From: an uncultured Clostridia bacterium
GTDB taxonomy: Bacteria; Bacillota; Clostridia; TANB77; CAG-508
Direction of reading: 5' to 3'
DNA length: 32,958 nt
NCBI GenBank assembly: GCA_948745425.1
Contig: CAPZDM010000012.1
Span: 1 to 32,958 of the forward strand
Shown here: positions 1 to 8,670 of the stretch, one piece after another
How the letters are laid out: every line of letters starts with the position of its first letter
Numbering within the stretch: the first letter of the stretch is position 1
The notes under the pieces: generated by a model
What the model saw: the letters and a program-made list of their open reading frames with translations, nothing else
What the model was told of the DNA's origin: nothing
Databases searched by the model: none
Translations under genes and position numbers: made by a program

Positions 1-73
1 ATTTTTAGGGCTTATGTTTAAAAATTTTTGGGACATTTTCAAAAATGATTGACATACCCATTTTCAAAAAAAG

Positions 74-102
74 TTGATTTTCTTAATTTTTTATTATATA
101 AT
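74..102 (+). promoter_or_regulatory. Sigma-A promoter of the first operon
   Basis: A -35 box TTGATT (74-79) and a perfect -10 box TATAAT (97-102) are separated by 17 bases. Transcription would begin near 108-110, giving a leader of about 70 bases before the ATG at 180. The three following plus-strand genes are closely spaced and probably share it. Bases 1-73 hold no gene that I can see. Confidence 0.75.
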
Positions 103-152
103 TCTTGTATGCTGTGAATTTTAGAATAAAAGTGGCTTGGTCACACGGACGC

Positions 153-171
153 CCATAAACATATATGGAGG
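153..171 (+). promoter_or_regulatory. Small hairpin overlapping the ribosome binding site
   Basis: CCATA (153-157) can pair with TATGG (164-168) across a six-base loop. This would bury the first two bases of the GGAGG ribosome binding site (167-171) of the ORF at 180. The stem is only five pairs, so a regulatory role is inference. I do not recognise a known riboswitch in the leader. Confidence 0.3.
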
Positions 172-179
172 TTTTTATA

Positions 180-335
180 ATGCAAATTAAAGAAATTAGA
201 TTATTAGATGTCGATATTTTTGAAGATGATGAAAAAGTTTTTTCTGGCAAAATTGAAGATGCTTATTCCCTATATGGAAATTATGAGACTAAAGAGATTC
301 ATTTTGAAGACGGAAAAATGTGTATAACAATTTAA
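180..335 (+). CDS. Small protein of unknown function (51 aa)
   Basis: I do not recognise this family. The ORF starts at an ATG eight bases after a strong GGAGG and encodes 51 residues beginning MQIKEIRLLDVDIF and ending MCITI. It is acidic (many D and E), has no membrane segment or signal peptide, and looks like a compact soluble alpha/beta protein. It is the first gene after a strong promoter and lies 24 bases before the DUF1836 gene, so it is probably co-transcribed with that regulator and the metal exporter. The good ribosome binding site, the position in the operon and the codon use like its neighbours argue that it is real. Confidence 0.65.
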   Translation: MQIKEIRLLDVDIFEDDEKVFSGKIEDAYSLYGNYETKEIHFEDGKMCITI

Positions 336-359
336 CTTTTGAAAGGAGTTTTATCATAT

Positions 360-869
360 ATGAGTACTAATAATAGTAATAATAAAAAAAATGATATAGC
401 AAATTTTCATATTCCTAGATGGAATGAACTACCTAATTTAGACTTATACTTAGACCAAACTGTTACTTTACTTGAAACTTATTTACAAAATTATATTGGG
501 AATAAAGACGAAAAGATAATCACTAAAACAATGATAAATAACTATGTTAAAGCTGGTCTTTTAAAAGCACCTAATAAGAAAAAATATAAAAAGACACATA
601 TTGCTACTTTATTTGTTATTTGTACTTTGAAACAAATATATAGTATAAATGATATAAATGAACTTATTCATCTTGCAATTAAAACTACTAAAATAAATAA
701 TGCTTATGATGAATTTTGTATTGCGTTAGAAAAAGCTACTGCTTTAACTTTCGCAGGTCAGCAATATACTGATGATGATAATATGACAGAAGAAAAGTAT
801 CTTTTAAAGAATGTTGTCCAATCTTTTGCAAATAAATTATATGTAGAAAAAACATTTTTACATAAATAG
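360..869 (+). CDS. DUF1836 family protein, putative HTH regulator
   Basis: This 169-residue protein matches the DUF1836 family (YkrK-like). The typical block runs from about residue 50 to 110: TKTMINNYVKAGLL, a basic NKKKYKK stretch, then THIATLFVICTLKQIYSI. The first part resembles a MerR-type helix-turn-helix with a 'Y.K.HIA' recognition region, so DNA binding is plausible; no target is established. An in-frame TTG at 339 precedes the AAAGGAG ribosome binding site (about 342-348), so the ATG at 360 is the better start. It sits between a small ORF and a CDF cation exporter in one transcription unit, which hints at a link to metal response, but that is inference from context only. Confidence 0.8.
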   Translation: MSTNNSNNKKNDIANFHIPRWNELPNLDLYLDQTVTLLETYLQNYIGNKDEKIITKTMINNYVKAGLLKAPNKKKYKKTHIATLFVICTLKQIYSINDINELIHLAIKTTKINNAYDEFCIALEKATALTFAGQQYTDDDNMTEEKYLLKNVVQSFANKLYVEKTFLHK

Positions 870-901
870 ATATATTTTAAAGGAAGAGGGTTTAAAAATA
901 T

Positions 902-1759
902 ATGACTCGTGAAGATTCAATTAAACGTGTTGGAATTGTAGGAATTACTGGTAATATTTTCTTGCTAACTATAAAGTTTATAATTGGTTTTATTTGTCAT
1001 AGTCAAGCTATGCTTGCTGATGCTGCTAATAGTGCTGGAGACATTTTTGCCTCTTTCATGACGACTATTGGAAATAGAATAGCTAAAGCACCTAAAGATA
1101 ATGACCATAATTTTGGACATGGTAAAGCTGAATATTTATTTTCAATGTTTATAAGTATATCTATGATATTTGTAGCCTTTAAATTATTATGGGATTCTGC
1201 TAATTCCCTTATATTTGGTTCCAATTTTACCTTTTCTATGTTTCTTATAATTGTATGTATTATTACTATTATTGTCAAATTTTCTCTATTTCTCTATACT
1301 AGGAAATTATACAAATTACATGATAGTATTTTAATTAAATCAAGTATGCAAGATCATAAAAACGATTGTATTGTGACAATATGCACATTAGTGTCTATTA
1401 TATTTGGTTTATATGGAATATATTGGGTTGATGGAGTCGTTGGAATTGGAATTTCACTTTGGATATTTTACTCAGGAAGTAAAATTTTTTTTGAAGCATA
1501 TAATGTCCTTATGGATACATCTGTTGATGAAACTACTAAAGATATGATTATAGAACTTTCACATACATATGACAATATAAAAGCTATTGAAGAAATAGCT
1601 TCTGCTCCTGTTGGATATAAATACATAGTATTCATAACAATATGTGTTGATGGTAATATATCCACATTTCAAAGTCATAAATTAGCTGACGATTTAGAAA
1701 ATGATATAAAGAAATTAGATAAGATTTATGATGCAATTGTTCATGTAAACCCAGTTTAA
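902..1759 (+). CDS. Cation diffusion facilitator (CDF) metal exporter, possibly Mn2+
   Basis: This is a 285-residue CDF transporter, an inner-membrane divalent metal/proton antiporter. About six membrane segments span residues 10-200, followed by a cytoplasmic alpha/beta domain (about 205-285). Metal-site residues are visible: in TM2, LADAANSAGD gives N43 and D47 (N-x3-D); in TM5, MQDHKND gives D151 and D155 (D-x3-D). Zinc CDFs usually carry H-x3-D, whereas manganese exporters of the MntE type carry N-x3-D with D-x3-D, so Mn2+ is the better guess. A GGAAGAGGG ribosome binding site precedes the ATG. The gene is last in the operon and ends three bases before the convergent gene's stop codon. 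Confidence 0.88.
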   Translation: MTREDSIKRVGIVGITGNIFLLTIKFIIGFICHSQAMLADAANSAGDIFASFMTTIGNRIAKAPKDNDHNFGHGKAEYLFSMFISISMIFVAFKLLWDSANSLIFGSNFTFSMFLIIVCIITIIVKFSLFLYTRKLYKLHDSILIKSSMQDHKNDCIVTICTLVSIIFGLYGIYWVDGVVGIGISLWIFYSGSKIFFEAYNVLMDTSVDETTKDMIIELSHTYDNIKAIEEIASAPVGYKYIVFITICVDGNISTFQSHKLADDLENDIKKLDKIYDAIVHVNPV

Positions 1760-1762
1760 TCG

Positions 1763-2053
1763 TTATTTATTTAGTTGTACAATTTCTATAATATCAGCAA
1801 TATATTGACTAATAACTGGTATATTTAAAGTAATTATTCTTTGAAGAATAATTATAATTATTGCTGTAACTATTGAAAATCCTATTCCTATCCCTACTCC
1901 TTTTGAAATACCAGACAGAAAACTTCTTAATAATAATTTTCTCCAACTTCCTATAATCTCACTTAATTCTAGTATTTTATTTTCAGTAAGATTATTATTT
2001 AAATTTTCAATATTCTTTTCCAATCCTTTTAATAATTTTTCATTAAATTCCAA
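1763..2053 (-). CDS. Small membrane protein, DUF5665-like
   Basis: This 96-residue protein has an amphipathic charged N-terminal half (residues 1-40) and one long hydrophobic hairpin region (about 48-95) with a glycine-rich GISKGVGIGIGFS motif, followed by NIPVISQYIADIIEIVQ. That layout resembles the DUF5665 family of small Firmicutes membrane proteins, whose function is unknown. Its stop lies three bases from the stop of the convergent CDF gene. A strong hairpin separates it from the UPF0182 gene upstream, so it may have its own weak promoter or rely on read-through. Family assignment is from memory of the motif and is moderate. Confidence 0.65.
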   Translation of the reverse strand: MEFNEKLLKGLEKNIENLNNNLTENKILELSEIIGSWRKLLLRSFLSGISKGVGIGIGFSIVTAIIIIILQRIITLNIPVISQYIADIIEIVQLNK

Positions 2054-2096
2054 TTAAATCACCTATCATTATCATTTACACTTTTTAATAAATAAT

Positions 2097-2123
2097 ACAT
2101 CCTATGCAAAATGCATAGGATGT
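2097..2123 (-). terminator. Intrinsic terminator after the UPF0182 gene
   Basis: ACATCCTATGCA (2097-2108) and TGCATAGGATGT (2112-2123) form a perfect 12-base stem around AAA. It begins five bases beyond the UPF0182 stop codon. On the minus strand it is followed by ATTATTTATT, a U-rich but interrupted tail. It lies between two minus-strand genes. Confidence 0.7.
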
Positions 2124-2128
2124 GTTAT

Positions 2129-4945
2129 TTATTTATCTTCTATTGTATTATTTTTGTTATCATCTTCGTCATCATCTTTTCCATCATTGTCTTTATCAGT
2201 TGTATCCTTTCCTTTATCTTTGGATTCTTCTTCTCTTAAAGTTTCTAGCTGTTTTATTAAATCTTGTAATTTTGTTATATCTTTTCCCATTTGTTCCCAA
2301 TTTGTAATATTACTTGAGTCATATAAATTATGGTTTGCCTTTATAATTGAGTTTATTAATTCTTCTACAGTATCTGTATTTTCAACCTCAATTTCAACAG
2401 ATTTTTTTGAAGATAATAAATTTGTTAATGCTTCTTCTAAATCATCACCTATTGCCACTTTAGTTCCTGATGCTACTACTACTTTCTTTAATATTGGTGT
2501 ACTTTGTGTTTCATTTAATGAAAGTTGATATATTGGTACTACATATAGTAATTTATTTTCTATTGGTACTATTATCATATTTTTAATTAATCTAGTACCT
2601 GTTACACTTAAAGTAGATATTTCTCTTGATATTGTCTTATTTTGGCTTAACATATTGTTTAGCTGTAATGGTCCTAATGTATTACTATCTTGAGAAAATT
2701 TATACATTGTTAATTTTGTATCTGTTCCATTAGCTGTCCCAACTAAGTATGATGTTATACTTTGTTTTCCATATAATGTATATGGTAATACTAAACCTAA
2801 TTCTTCTTTATCTGAATCTGTTGTCTTTAAAAGTGTATAATATGGATACATACTTTCTCCAGCCGTTGTAGTGGTTGATGTTGAATATTTTGCTGGTTCC
2901 CATACATCATCTCCTCTATATAATATATCTGTTGATACATTATGATACATTCTTAATATATTTGATTGTATTGAATATAGCAATCTAGAATATACAAATT
3001 GTTTTGATATATCTTCCGGAATTTCTGATGCATCCTTAAATAACGTTGGATACATATTGTTATACGCCATTACTATTGGGTCTGTTCTATCTGTTAAGTA
3101 AAAGTCTATATTTCCATCATAAGCATTTATTAATACTTTTACAGAATTTCTTATATAGTTTAATGTGTGTCTTCCACCATTTTGCTCAATAGTAGTTGAT
3201 TGAGAATATGGATATTGGTTAGATATCGTATATGCATCTAATACCCAAATTAAATCTCCTGAATCTGTTATTACTAAATATGGCTCATCATCATATAATA
3301 AATGTGGCATAACCTTTTGTGCTCTTCCAACTATATTTCTATTTATTAAAATTGAACTGTCACTATCTTCAAATGCTAATTTTGGCTTTTTTTGATTAAT
3401 GCCTAAAATTAATCTATCAATAAATTCAGCCTTTATTCCTCCATTTCCTTCATATTTTGTTTGCGCATTTTGAGATGAATTTATAGGATAATCAACTTCA
3501 TTATAATTTTTATTTATAACTACTGTATCATTTGTTCTTAGTCCATAATATATTCTTGGTTGTTTTATTTTATCTGTATCATTAAAATCATTTGATAGAT
3601 ATAATAAATTTCCACTTTCATCTACTTTTGACGCTGAGGTAACAACTGCTCCATACCCATGTGTATATTCATATGTTTTGTTATTATCTGTTCTACTTTC
3701 ATTTGATATTTCTCTTGCTGAAACATATGCTAATTTTGAGTCATACAAAGTTGGTCTTGTATAATTATAAATATAATATCCTGTTTTATCTTGCTTTTCT
3801 GTTAAAGTTGATAAAACAATATCAGAGTTCACTATAGGTATGTTTTCAATTACATTATGATATTTATTCGCTTCTTCAGATGATAAAGTATCTGTGTTTT
3901 CTATCTCAATATCTTCTATATCAATATTATAAGCTGTTTTAGTAAACTCTATATTTTTTGATATATATTCTTTTTGTTTATCTAATTCATTTTGTTTTAC
4001 ATATATAACTTGATATCCTAACATTACAATAAACATTATTACTAAATATGCTGGTACTGATAATAAACTAGCTATTATTTTTCTTGATTGTTTTCTATTA
4101 AATGCCTTTATGGCAATATATACAGCCACTACCATTACAACCCCTAATATTCTATATCCCCATACCTCTATATATCTTTCTGTAAGTCCTGCACCATTTA
4201 TTAATGTTCCTTCTTTATCATTTAAATTTAAGAAACTATTAAATATAATTCCTTGTGTCTTTACAATAACTAATATTGCTATACCAATTATAATTAGCAT
4301 TGCATTTGTTAATAATTGCTTAATAAATGAACTTTGTCTTAGCATTTTTCCATCAATTGATTCAAAGAATATATTAAATGATATTATATAATATATTCCA
4401 GTATAAATAGTTAAACCTATAATTAAAACTATGAAGTAGTATAATATCATCTCTATAAATGGTTTTTGGAACATATAAAAGCTAACATCTGAATTAAATA
4501 TTGGGTCTGTTATATTAAATTGAGTAGCATTTATAACTGACATTGTTGTTTTTAATAACCATCCTGATGTAAGAATTGATACAATTAAGGCTATTATAAA
4601 AGCTATACTTTTATTGGCTAATTTAGGTAGTTGTTTTCCCTCTTGTGCAAAAAACTTCTTTAAGCCTCTTTTTATAATTATATTAGTTATAAAAACACTT
4701 ATAAATATAACTGCAAAATTTACTAATAATATATATTTTAAATACATATTATTTTGATTAAAGACTTCAATATATTCTTCACCAATTTCTGATATTTCTA
4801 GAAACTTAGCTCTATAGCTTACATATGAATATATTGCAAAAATAATTGCTACAACTAATACTAAAATTATTTTCCATCTTCCTTTTTTACTCTTAATATT
4901 ATTTTCCTTTTCTTTAACTTCTGATTTTACTTCTTCTTTCTCCAT
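2129..4945 (-). CDS. UPF0182 family large membrane protein
   Basis: At 938 residues this has the usual length and layout of the UPF0182 family: a basic N-terminus, about seven membrane segments within residues 25-320, then a long, mostly polar domain (about 330-890) that should lie outside the membrane. Family-like stretches include YGAVVTSASKVDE, RIYYGLR and LGLVLPYTLYGKQ. The biochemical function is not known. The C-terminus is unusual: after a coiled-coil-like stretch (about 870-905) it ends in a D/K/E-rich tail holding DKDNDGKDDDED, which fits the DxDxDG pattern of calcium-binding loops. The ATG follows a GGGAG ribosome binding site and lies 49 bases after ftsY, so both may be co-transcribed. 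A strong hairpin follows the stop. Confidence 0.9.
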   Translation of the reverse strand: MEKEEVKSEVKEKENNIKSKKGRWKIILVLVVAIIFAIYSYVSYRAKFLEISEIGEEYIEVFNQNNMYLKYILLVNFAVIFISVFITNIIIKRGLKKFFAQEGKQLPKLANKSIAFIIALIVSILTSGWLLKTTMSVINATQFNITDPIFNSDVSFYMFQKPFIEMILYYFIVLIIGLTIYTGIYYIISFNIFFESIDGKMLRQSSFIKQLLTNAMLIIIGIAILVIVKTQGIIFNSFLNLNDKEGTLINGAGLTERYIEVWGYRILGVVMVVAVYIAIKAFNRKQSRKIIASLLSVPAYLVIMFIVMLGYQVIYVKQNELDKQKEYISKNIEFTKTAYNIDIEDIEIENTDTLSSEEANKYHNVIENIPIVNSDIVLSTLTEKQDKTGYYIYNYTRPTLYDSKLAYVSAREISNESRTDNNKTYEYTHGYGAVVTSASKVDESGNLLYLSNDFNDTDKIKQPRIYYGLRTNDTVVINKNYNEVDYPINSSQNAQTKYEGNGGIKAEFIDRLILGINQKKPKLAFEDSDSSILINRNIVGRAQKVMPHLLYDDEPYLVITDSGDLIWVLDAYTISNQYPYSQSTTIEQNGGRHTLNYIRNSVKVLINAYDGNIDFYLTDRTDPIVMAYNNMYPTLFKDASEIPEDISKQFVYSRLLYSIQSNILRMYHNVSTDILYRGDDVWEPAKYSTSTTTTAGESMYPYYTLLKTTDSDKEELGLVLPYTLYGKQSITSYLVGTANGTDTKLTMYKFSQDSNTLGPLQLNNMLSQNKTISREISTLSVTGTRLIKNMIIVPIENKLLYVVPIYQLSLNETQSTPILKKVVVASGTKVAIGDDLEEALTNLLSSKKSVEIEVENTDTVEELINSIIKANHNLYDSSNITNWEQMGKDITKLQDLIKQLETLREEESKDKGKDTTDKDNDGKDDDEDDNKNNTIEDK

Positions 4946-4994
4946 ATTTAACTCCCTTCTCTATTCTTATTAGTTCAAAAATATTGTTCTGAGA

Positions 4995-5900
4995 TTATAT
5001 TATTGCTTTTGCAAAGTCATTAGGATCAAACCTCTGCATATCATCTATCTGTTCTCCAATTCCAATAAACTTAACTGGTATCTTATTTTCATTAACAATC
5101 CCCAGTACTACTCCACCTTTTGCTGTTCCATCTAACTTAGTTAAAATAATTCCTGTTAAAGGCGTTGTTTCTTTAAAAGCCTTTACTTGTTGTATTGCAT
5201 TTTGTCCAGTAGTTGCATCTAGCACTAGCAAAACCTCTTTTGTTGCTTCTGGAAGTTCTTTTTCTATTACCTTTTCTATTTTTAATAACTCATCCATCAA
5301 GTATTTTTTATTATGAAGCCTACCTGCTGTATCACATATTAGAACATCTGCATTACTTTCTTTTGCAGTTCTTATTGCATCAAAAATTACAGAGGCTGGG
5401 TCTGTTCCTTCATTTCTTTTTATAATATCACAGTTTGCCCTATTTGCCCATATTTCGAGTTGTTCTACTGCTGCTGCTCTAAATGTATCTGCTGCTGCGA
5501 TTACTACCTTTTTACCTTCATTTTTTAGATTATTAGCAATTTTCCCTATTGATGTTGTTTTTCCAACTCCATTTACTCCAACTACTAATATTACAGAAGG
5601 TTTAGTTTCTAATTTTAGCTCATTATCATTTTCTGATAAAATTTTTACCATTTCTTCTCTTAATGCTTCTTTTACCATTTCTGCATCTTTTATATTTTCT
5701 TTTTTTATTCTTTCTCTTAGCTTTGCTACTATGTCTGTAGATGTCTCAATTCCAATATCTGACATTATTAATATTTCTTCTAATTCTTCAAGTAATTCTT
5801 CATCTACTTTTCTAAAAGTACTAAATACATTATTCATTTTATCGTCTAAAGAAGATTTAGTTTTACTTAAGCCTTGTTTTAATTTATCAAAAAATCCCAT
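4995..5900 (-). CDS. ftsY: Signal recognition particle receptor FtsY
   Basis: FtsY is the SRP receptor GTPase that docks ribosome-nascent-chain complexes at the membrane. The 301-residue protein has the helical N domain (about 1-95) and the G domain (about 100-301) with the P-loop GVNGVGKTT (108-116), DTFRAAAVEQL, DTAGRLHNK, TKLDGTAKGG and the closing GIGEQIDDMQRFDP. The acidic A domain found in proteobacterial FtsY is almost absent, as is normal in Firmicutes. The ATG follows AGGAAAGAG. It has its own sigma-A promoter directly upstream, and the UPF0182 membrane protein lies immediately downstream in the same direction. No ffh or ylxM neighbour is present. Confidence 0.97.
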   Translation of the reverse strand: MGFFDKLKQGLSKTKSSLDDKMNNVFSTFRKVDEELLEELEEILIMSDIGIETSTDIVAKLRERIKKENIKDAEMVKEALREEMVKILSENDNELKLETKPSVILVVGVNGVGKTTSIGKIANNLKNEGKKVVIAAADTFRAAAVEQLEIWANRANCDIIKRNEGTDPASVIFDAIRTAKESNADVLICDTAGRLHNKKYLMDELLKIEKVIEKELPEATKEVLLVLDATTGQNAIQQVKAFKETTPLTGIILTKLDGTAKGGVVLGIVNENKIPVKFIGIGEQIDDMQRFDPNDFAKAII

Positions 5901-5934
5901 GCTTAGTCTCTTTCCTTTTATTTATATTATAGCA

Positions 5935-5963
5935 ATTATACTACACAGCTTGGCTTTTGTCTA
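5935..5963 (-). promoter_or_regulatory. Sigma-A promoter of ftsY
   Basis: Read on the minus strand, TAGACA (5958-5963) is followed after 17 bases by TATAAT (5935-5940). The start codon of ftsY is 35 bases downstream of the -10 box. Confidence 0.7.
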
Positions 5964-5994
5964 GCTTATATGGATATTTTCATAATTTTGAATT

Positions 5995-7230
5995 CTAATT
6001 TTGTTTATAAAATTTAAAAATATCTTTTAAATTTATCTTTGAGCCATAATTTAATATTGCATTTGAATATATTTTAATTGATATTCTTGCAATTACTATT
6101 ATTGTTAATATTAATACTGCTATAGATAAAATTATGTCTTTTGTTGTTGCTATTCCCATCATAATTCTAAATGGCATACAAAATGCTGAGGATAATGGAA
6201 AAATTGAAGCAAATACATTTAAGTCACTTGTTGGATTCATCATAGTGAAATATGCTAAATAAAATCCTATAACTGCAAGAATTGCAACAGGAGAATTTGC
6301 AGATTGTACATCTTCTGGTTTGCTTACTGTAGAACCTGTTAATGCATACATTAAAGCATAAGCAAAGTAACCCAATAAGAAATATACTAATGTCATAATT
6401 AGTAAGAAAGGAGTTAAGTTTTCAATACTAATTAATTTATCTAATATACCTTCTTCTAAAAATAGACTATTTGATATTAGTGCTATTATTATCATTGCAA
6501 ATACTTGTATTAATCCTACAATTCCTATTCCTATGGTTTTTCCTAATACTATTGTTCTTGGATTTGTTGATGTAACTAATGTTTCTATTATCTTTGATGT
6601 TTTTTCTGTTGTTATAGATGTGGAAACTTGATATGCACAGAAATATATTGCATAGAATAAAACTAAAGATAATAGCATCATTACAATATTATTTCCTTGT
6701 ACTTCTTGTGTTTCTGTTTGTTTCATTTCAAAATTAAAATTTGGAGTTATACTTTGTAATTGTTGAGGTGTCAAATTTAATTTTGAAATTTGTAGATTAG
6801 TATAAATAGTAGATAAAGAACTTACTATGTCTTGTGGAACTTCACTAACATAAAGTAAATTTTGAACAATATACTCTATGTTTATGTTTCCACTTTCTGA
6901 TTTAATAATTATTGCTTGGTTTATGTCTCCATTTTCAATTTTTTCTTTGATATTATCAAAACTTAATTCATCATTTGATATTTGTAAATCATATCCTAAT
7001 TCGCTTTCTTTTAATATATCTAATGATCCTTCAAATACATTATTGTTATCAACAATTAATAATTTTTCCTTTGAAGATGCATCATCATCACCATTTATCA
7101 TATTTAATATATTAGGTACATTAAATAATGCTATTATTATTACCCATATTACTATATTTGATATTATAAAAGATTTTCTTTTAAGTAAATCTTTCATAGT
7201 AAATGTTGCTACTGTAAATAAATCTTTCAT
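5995..7230 (-). CDS. ABC-2 type transporter permease (NatB-like)
   Basis: This 411-residue permease has one N-terminal membrane segment (about 22-42), a large extracytoplasmic region (about 45-175), then about five further segments, the layout of ABC-2 permeases of the NatB/COG1668 type. It includes TTEKTSKIIETLVTSTNP before the third segment, the coupling-helix region typical of these exporters. Its ATG overlaps the TGA of the ATPase gene (ATGA), showing translational coupling. The substrate is unknown; relatives export sodium, antibiotics or other compounds. It is the last gene of the pair and stops 31 bases before the -35 box of the ftsY promoter. Confidence 0.9.
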   Translation of the reverse strand: MKDLFTVATFTMKDLLKRKSFIISNIVIWVIIIALFNVPNILNMINGDDDASSKEKLLIVDNNNVFEGSLDILKESELGYDLQISNDELSFDNIKEKIENGDINQAIIIKSESGNINIEYIVQNLLYVSEVPQDIVSSLSTIYTNLQISKLNLTPQQLQSITPNFNFEMKQTETQEVQGNNIVMMLLSLVLFYAIYFCAYQVSTSITTEKTSKIIETLVTSTNPRTIVLGKTIGIGIVGLIQVFAMIIIALISNSLFLEEGILDKLISIENLTPFLLIMTLVYFLLGYFAYALMYALTGSTVSKPEDVQSANSPVAILAVIGFYLAYFTMMNPTSDLNVFASIFPLSSAFCMPFRIMMGIATTKDIILSIAVLILTIIVIARISIKIYSNAILNYGSKINLKDIFKFYKQN

Positions 7231-8129
7231 TTTATTTTCTCCTCCTCTACTTTTTCTATAAATATATCATTTAATGATGGTTTTTTTATTTCGAATTTTA
7301 ATACTTTAATATTGTTCTTTGCTAATATATCAAATAATTTGTATCCTTGTTCTTCGTTTTGAATTTTAATTTCATAGTCATTATCTTTGCTATTATATAT
7401 TTCTAAATTCAACTCATTTATGTATTTATCTACATTCTCTTTTGTACTTAGACTAATTCTATTTGCTGGATATCCTTCTTTTATTTCCTTTAAATTTCCT
7501 TTAAGTACTGTTTTTCCCCTATTAAGTATTAATAAATCTGTACAAAATTCTTCTATTGATGTCATTTGATGACTTGACATTATTATATATTTTCCTTCAC
7601 TAACTAAATCAAGTATTACACTTTTTAATAGTTCTGCATTTACAGGATCTAATCCACTAAAAGGTTCATCTAGAACTATTAACTCTGGTTCATGTAATAT
7701 TGCTGATATGAATTGTATTTTTTGTTGATTCCCTTTTGATAATTTTTCTGCTGTCATATTTAAGTATTCAGAAACTTTTAGTTTCTCTGTCCATTTTTTT
7801 ATAGAAATATCTGCTTCCTTTTTATCCATTCCTTTTAATCTAGCAAAATATAATAATTGTTCATAAATTTTAGTTTTTGGATATATTCCTCTTTCTTCTG
7901 GTAAATATCCGAAATTAACATTTTTTCTTTCTACTGTTTTACCATTCCAAGTTATTTCTCCAGAATCTTTTTTTATTATTCCTAATATCATTCTAATTGT
8001 AGTAGTTTTTCCTGCTCCATTGGTTCCAAGAAGCCCAAATACACTTGGTTTATCTATTTCTAATGAAATATTATCTACTACTGTTTTGTCTCCATAACTT
8101 TTCTTAACATTTTCTAGCTTTAATCCCAT
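7227..8129 (-). CDS. ABC transporter ATP-binding protein (NatA-like)
   Basis: This is the nucleotide-binding subunit of an ABC exporter, 300 residues. It shows Walker A GTNGAGKTT (about residues 35-43), a Q-loop region LPEERGIYP, signature LSKGNQQK, Walker B LIVLDEPFSGLDP and the switch histidine in MSSHQM. The signature has LSKG where most families have LSGG, a common variant in this subfamily. A C-terminal extension (about 215-300) resembles the DUF4162-type domain of such exporters. The ATG follows AAGGAG and a good promoter lies 40 bases upstream. It overlaps the permease gene by four bases, so the two form one exporter. Confidence 0.93.
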   Translation of the reverse strand: MGLKLENVKKSYGDKTVVDNISLEIDKPSVFGLLGTNGAGKTTTIRMILGIIKKDSGEITWNGKTVERKNVNFGYLPEERGIYPKTKIYEQLLYFARLKGMDKKEADISIKKWTEKLKVSEYLNMTAEKLSKGNQQKIQFISAILHEPELIVLDEPFSGLDPVNAELLKSVILDLVSEGKYIIMSSHQMTSIEEFCTDLLILNRGKTVLKGNLKEIKEGYPANRISLSTKENVDKYINELNLEIYNSKDNDYEIKIQNEEQGYKLFDILAKNNIKVLKFEIKKPSLNDIFIEKVEEEKIK

Positions 8130-8169
8130 TTTTCTTTACTCCTTATTCTATTTCTTTTAAATTTGTTCT

Positions 8170-8198
8170 ATTATATCATTATTAATCATTTAATACAA
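8170..8198 (-). promoter_or_regulatory. Sigma-A promoter of the NatAB-like operon
   Basis: On the minus strand, TTGTAT (8193-8198) and TATAAT (8170-8175) are 17 bases apart. The -10 box is preceded by TGA, giving an extended -10. It is divergent from the promoter at 8220-8248. Confidence 0.7.
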
Positions 8199-8219
8199 CT
8201 ATAAAATTGATTTTATATC

Positions 8220-8248
8220 TTGACTTTTATTTTTCTTTTGTGTATCAT
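8220..8248 (+). promoter_or_regulatory. Sigma-A promoter of the small secreted protein gene
   Basis: TTGACT (8220-8225) is followed after 17 bases by TATCAT (8243-8248). This would give a leader of nearly 90 bases before the start codon at 8344, in which AAAGCC (8277-8282) could pair with GGCTTT (8313-8318). The leader does not match a riboswitch that I recognise. Confidence 0.5.
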
Positions 8249-8343
8249 ATTATTATATTATCAAAAAAAACTTGAGAAAGCCTTAGATTTATAGAATAAA
8301 TATCTTTTAACTGGCTTTATACCTTAGGAAAGGAATGATATTA

Positions 8344-8670
8344 TTGACAAAAAAGTTTATAAAAATATTATTGATTATTTCAGTTTTATTATTAGCATTT
8401 AGTTATGTGTATACTGTACATGCTTCAGGCGTTGATATGGATTTGTCTAATGATACTACTACATATGGTGGTTCTAATTCTAATTCCAATTCCAATTCTA
8501 CTCGTACTAATACAGCTAGTAACTCATCTTCAGCAGTTGTATCTAATAATTCTGAAAATTCATTAGATACTTTAACATTATCTGATATGATAAATATTGT
8601 ATTATGTGCTATTGGAATTATATTAATTTTGCTTGGAATTGCAATTATAATACGTCAAAAATCATCATAA
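8344..8670 (+). CDS. Ser/Asn-rich secreted protein with C-terminal membrane anchor
   Basis: I do not recognise this 108-residue protein. It has a classic signal peptide (basic TKKFIK, then hydrophobic ILLIISVLLLAF, with a likely cut near VHAS-G), a low-complexity Ser/Asn/Thr region (about 40-75, including SNSNSNS encoded by a hexamer repeat at 8473-8499), and a C-terminal membrane segment (about 80-103) ending in RQKSS. It should be a small type-I membrane protein exposed outside; no LPxTG motif is present. The ATG at 8335 touches the AGGAAAGGA ribosome binding site, so the TTG at 8344, ten bases away, is preferred. It is transcribed alone from its own promoter and ends at a strong terminator. 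Confidence 0.7.
   Translation: MTKKFIKILLIISVLLLAFSYVYTVHASGVDMDLSNDTTTYGGSNSNSNSNSTRTNTASNSSSAVVSNNSENSLDTLTLSDMINIVLCAIGIILILLGIAIIIRQKSS

Noticed and set aside
103..179. Known riboswitch in the leader before the CDF operon
   Set aside because: I compared it by eye with manganese (yybP-ykoY), NiCo, preQ1, fluoride and guanidine-II motifs and found no match; only a weak hairpin remains.
2154..2528. Plus-strand Ser-rich ORF opposite the UPF0182 tail
   Set aside because: It is the antisense reading of the acidic, lysine-rich tail, without a ribosome binding site.
5995..8129. Part of an antibiotic or bacteriocin gene cluster
   Set aside because: No precursor peptide, modification enzyme or immunity gene is adjacent; the NatAB-like pair is common in Firmicutes.
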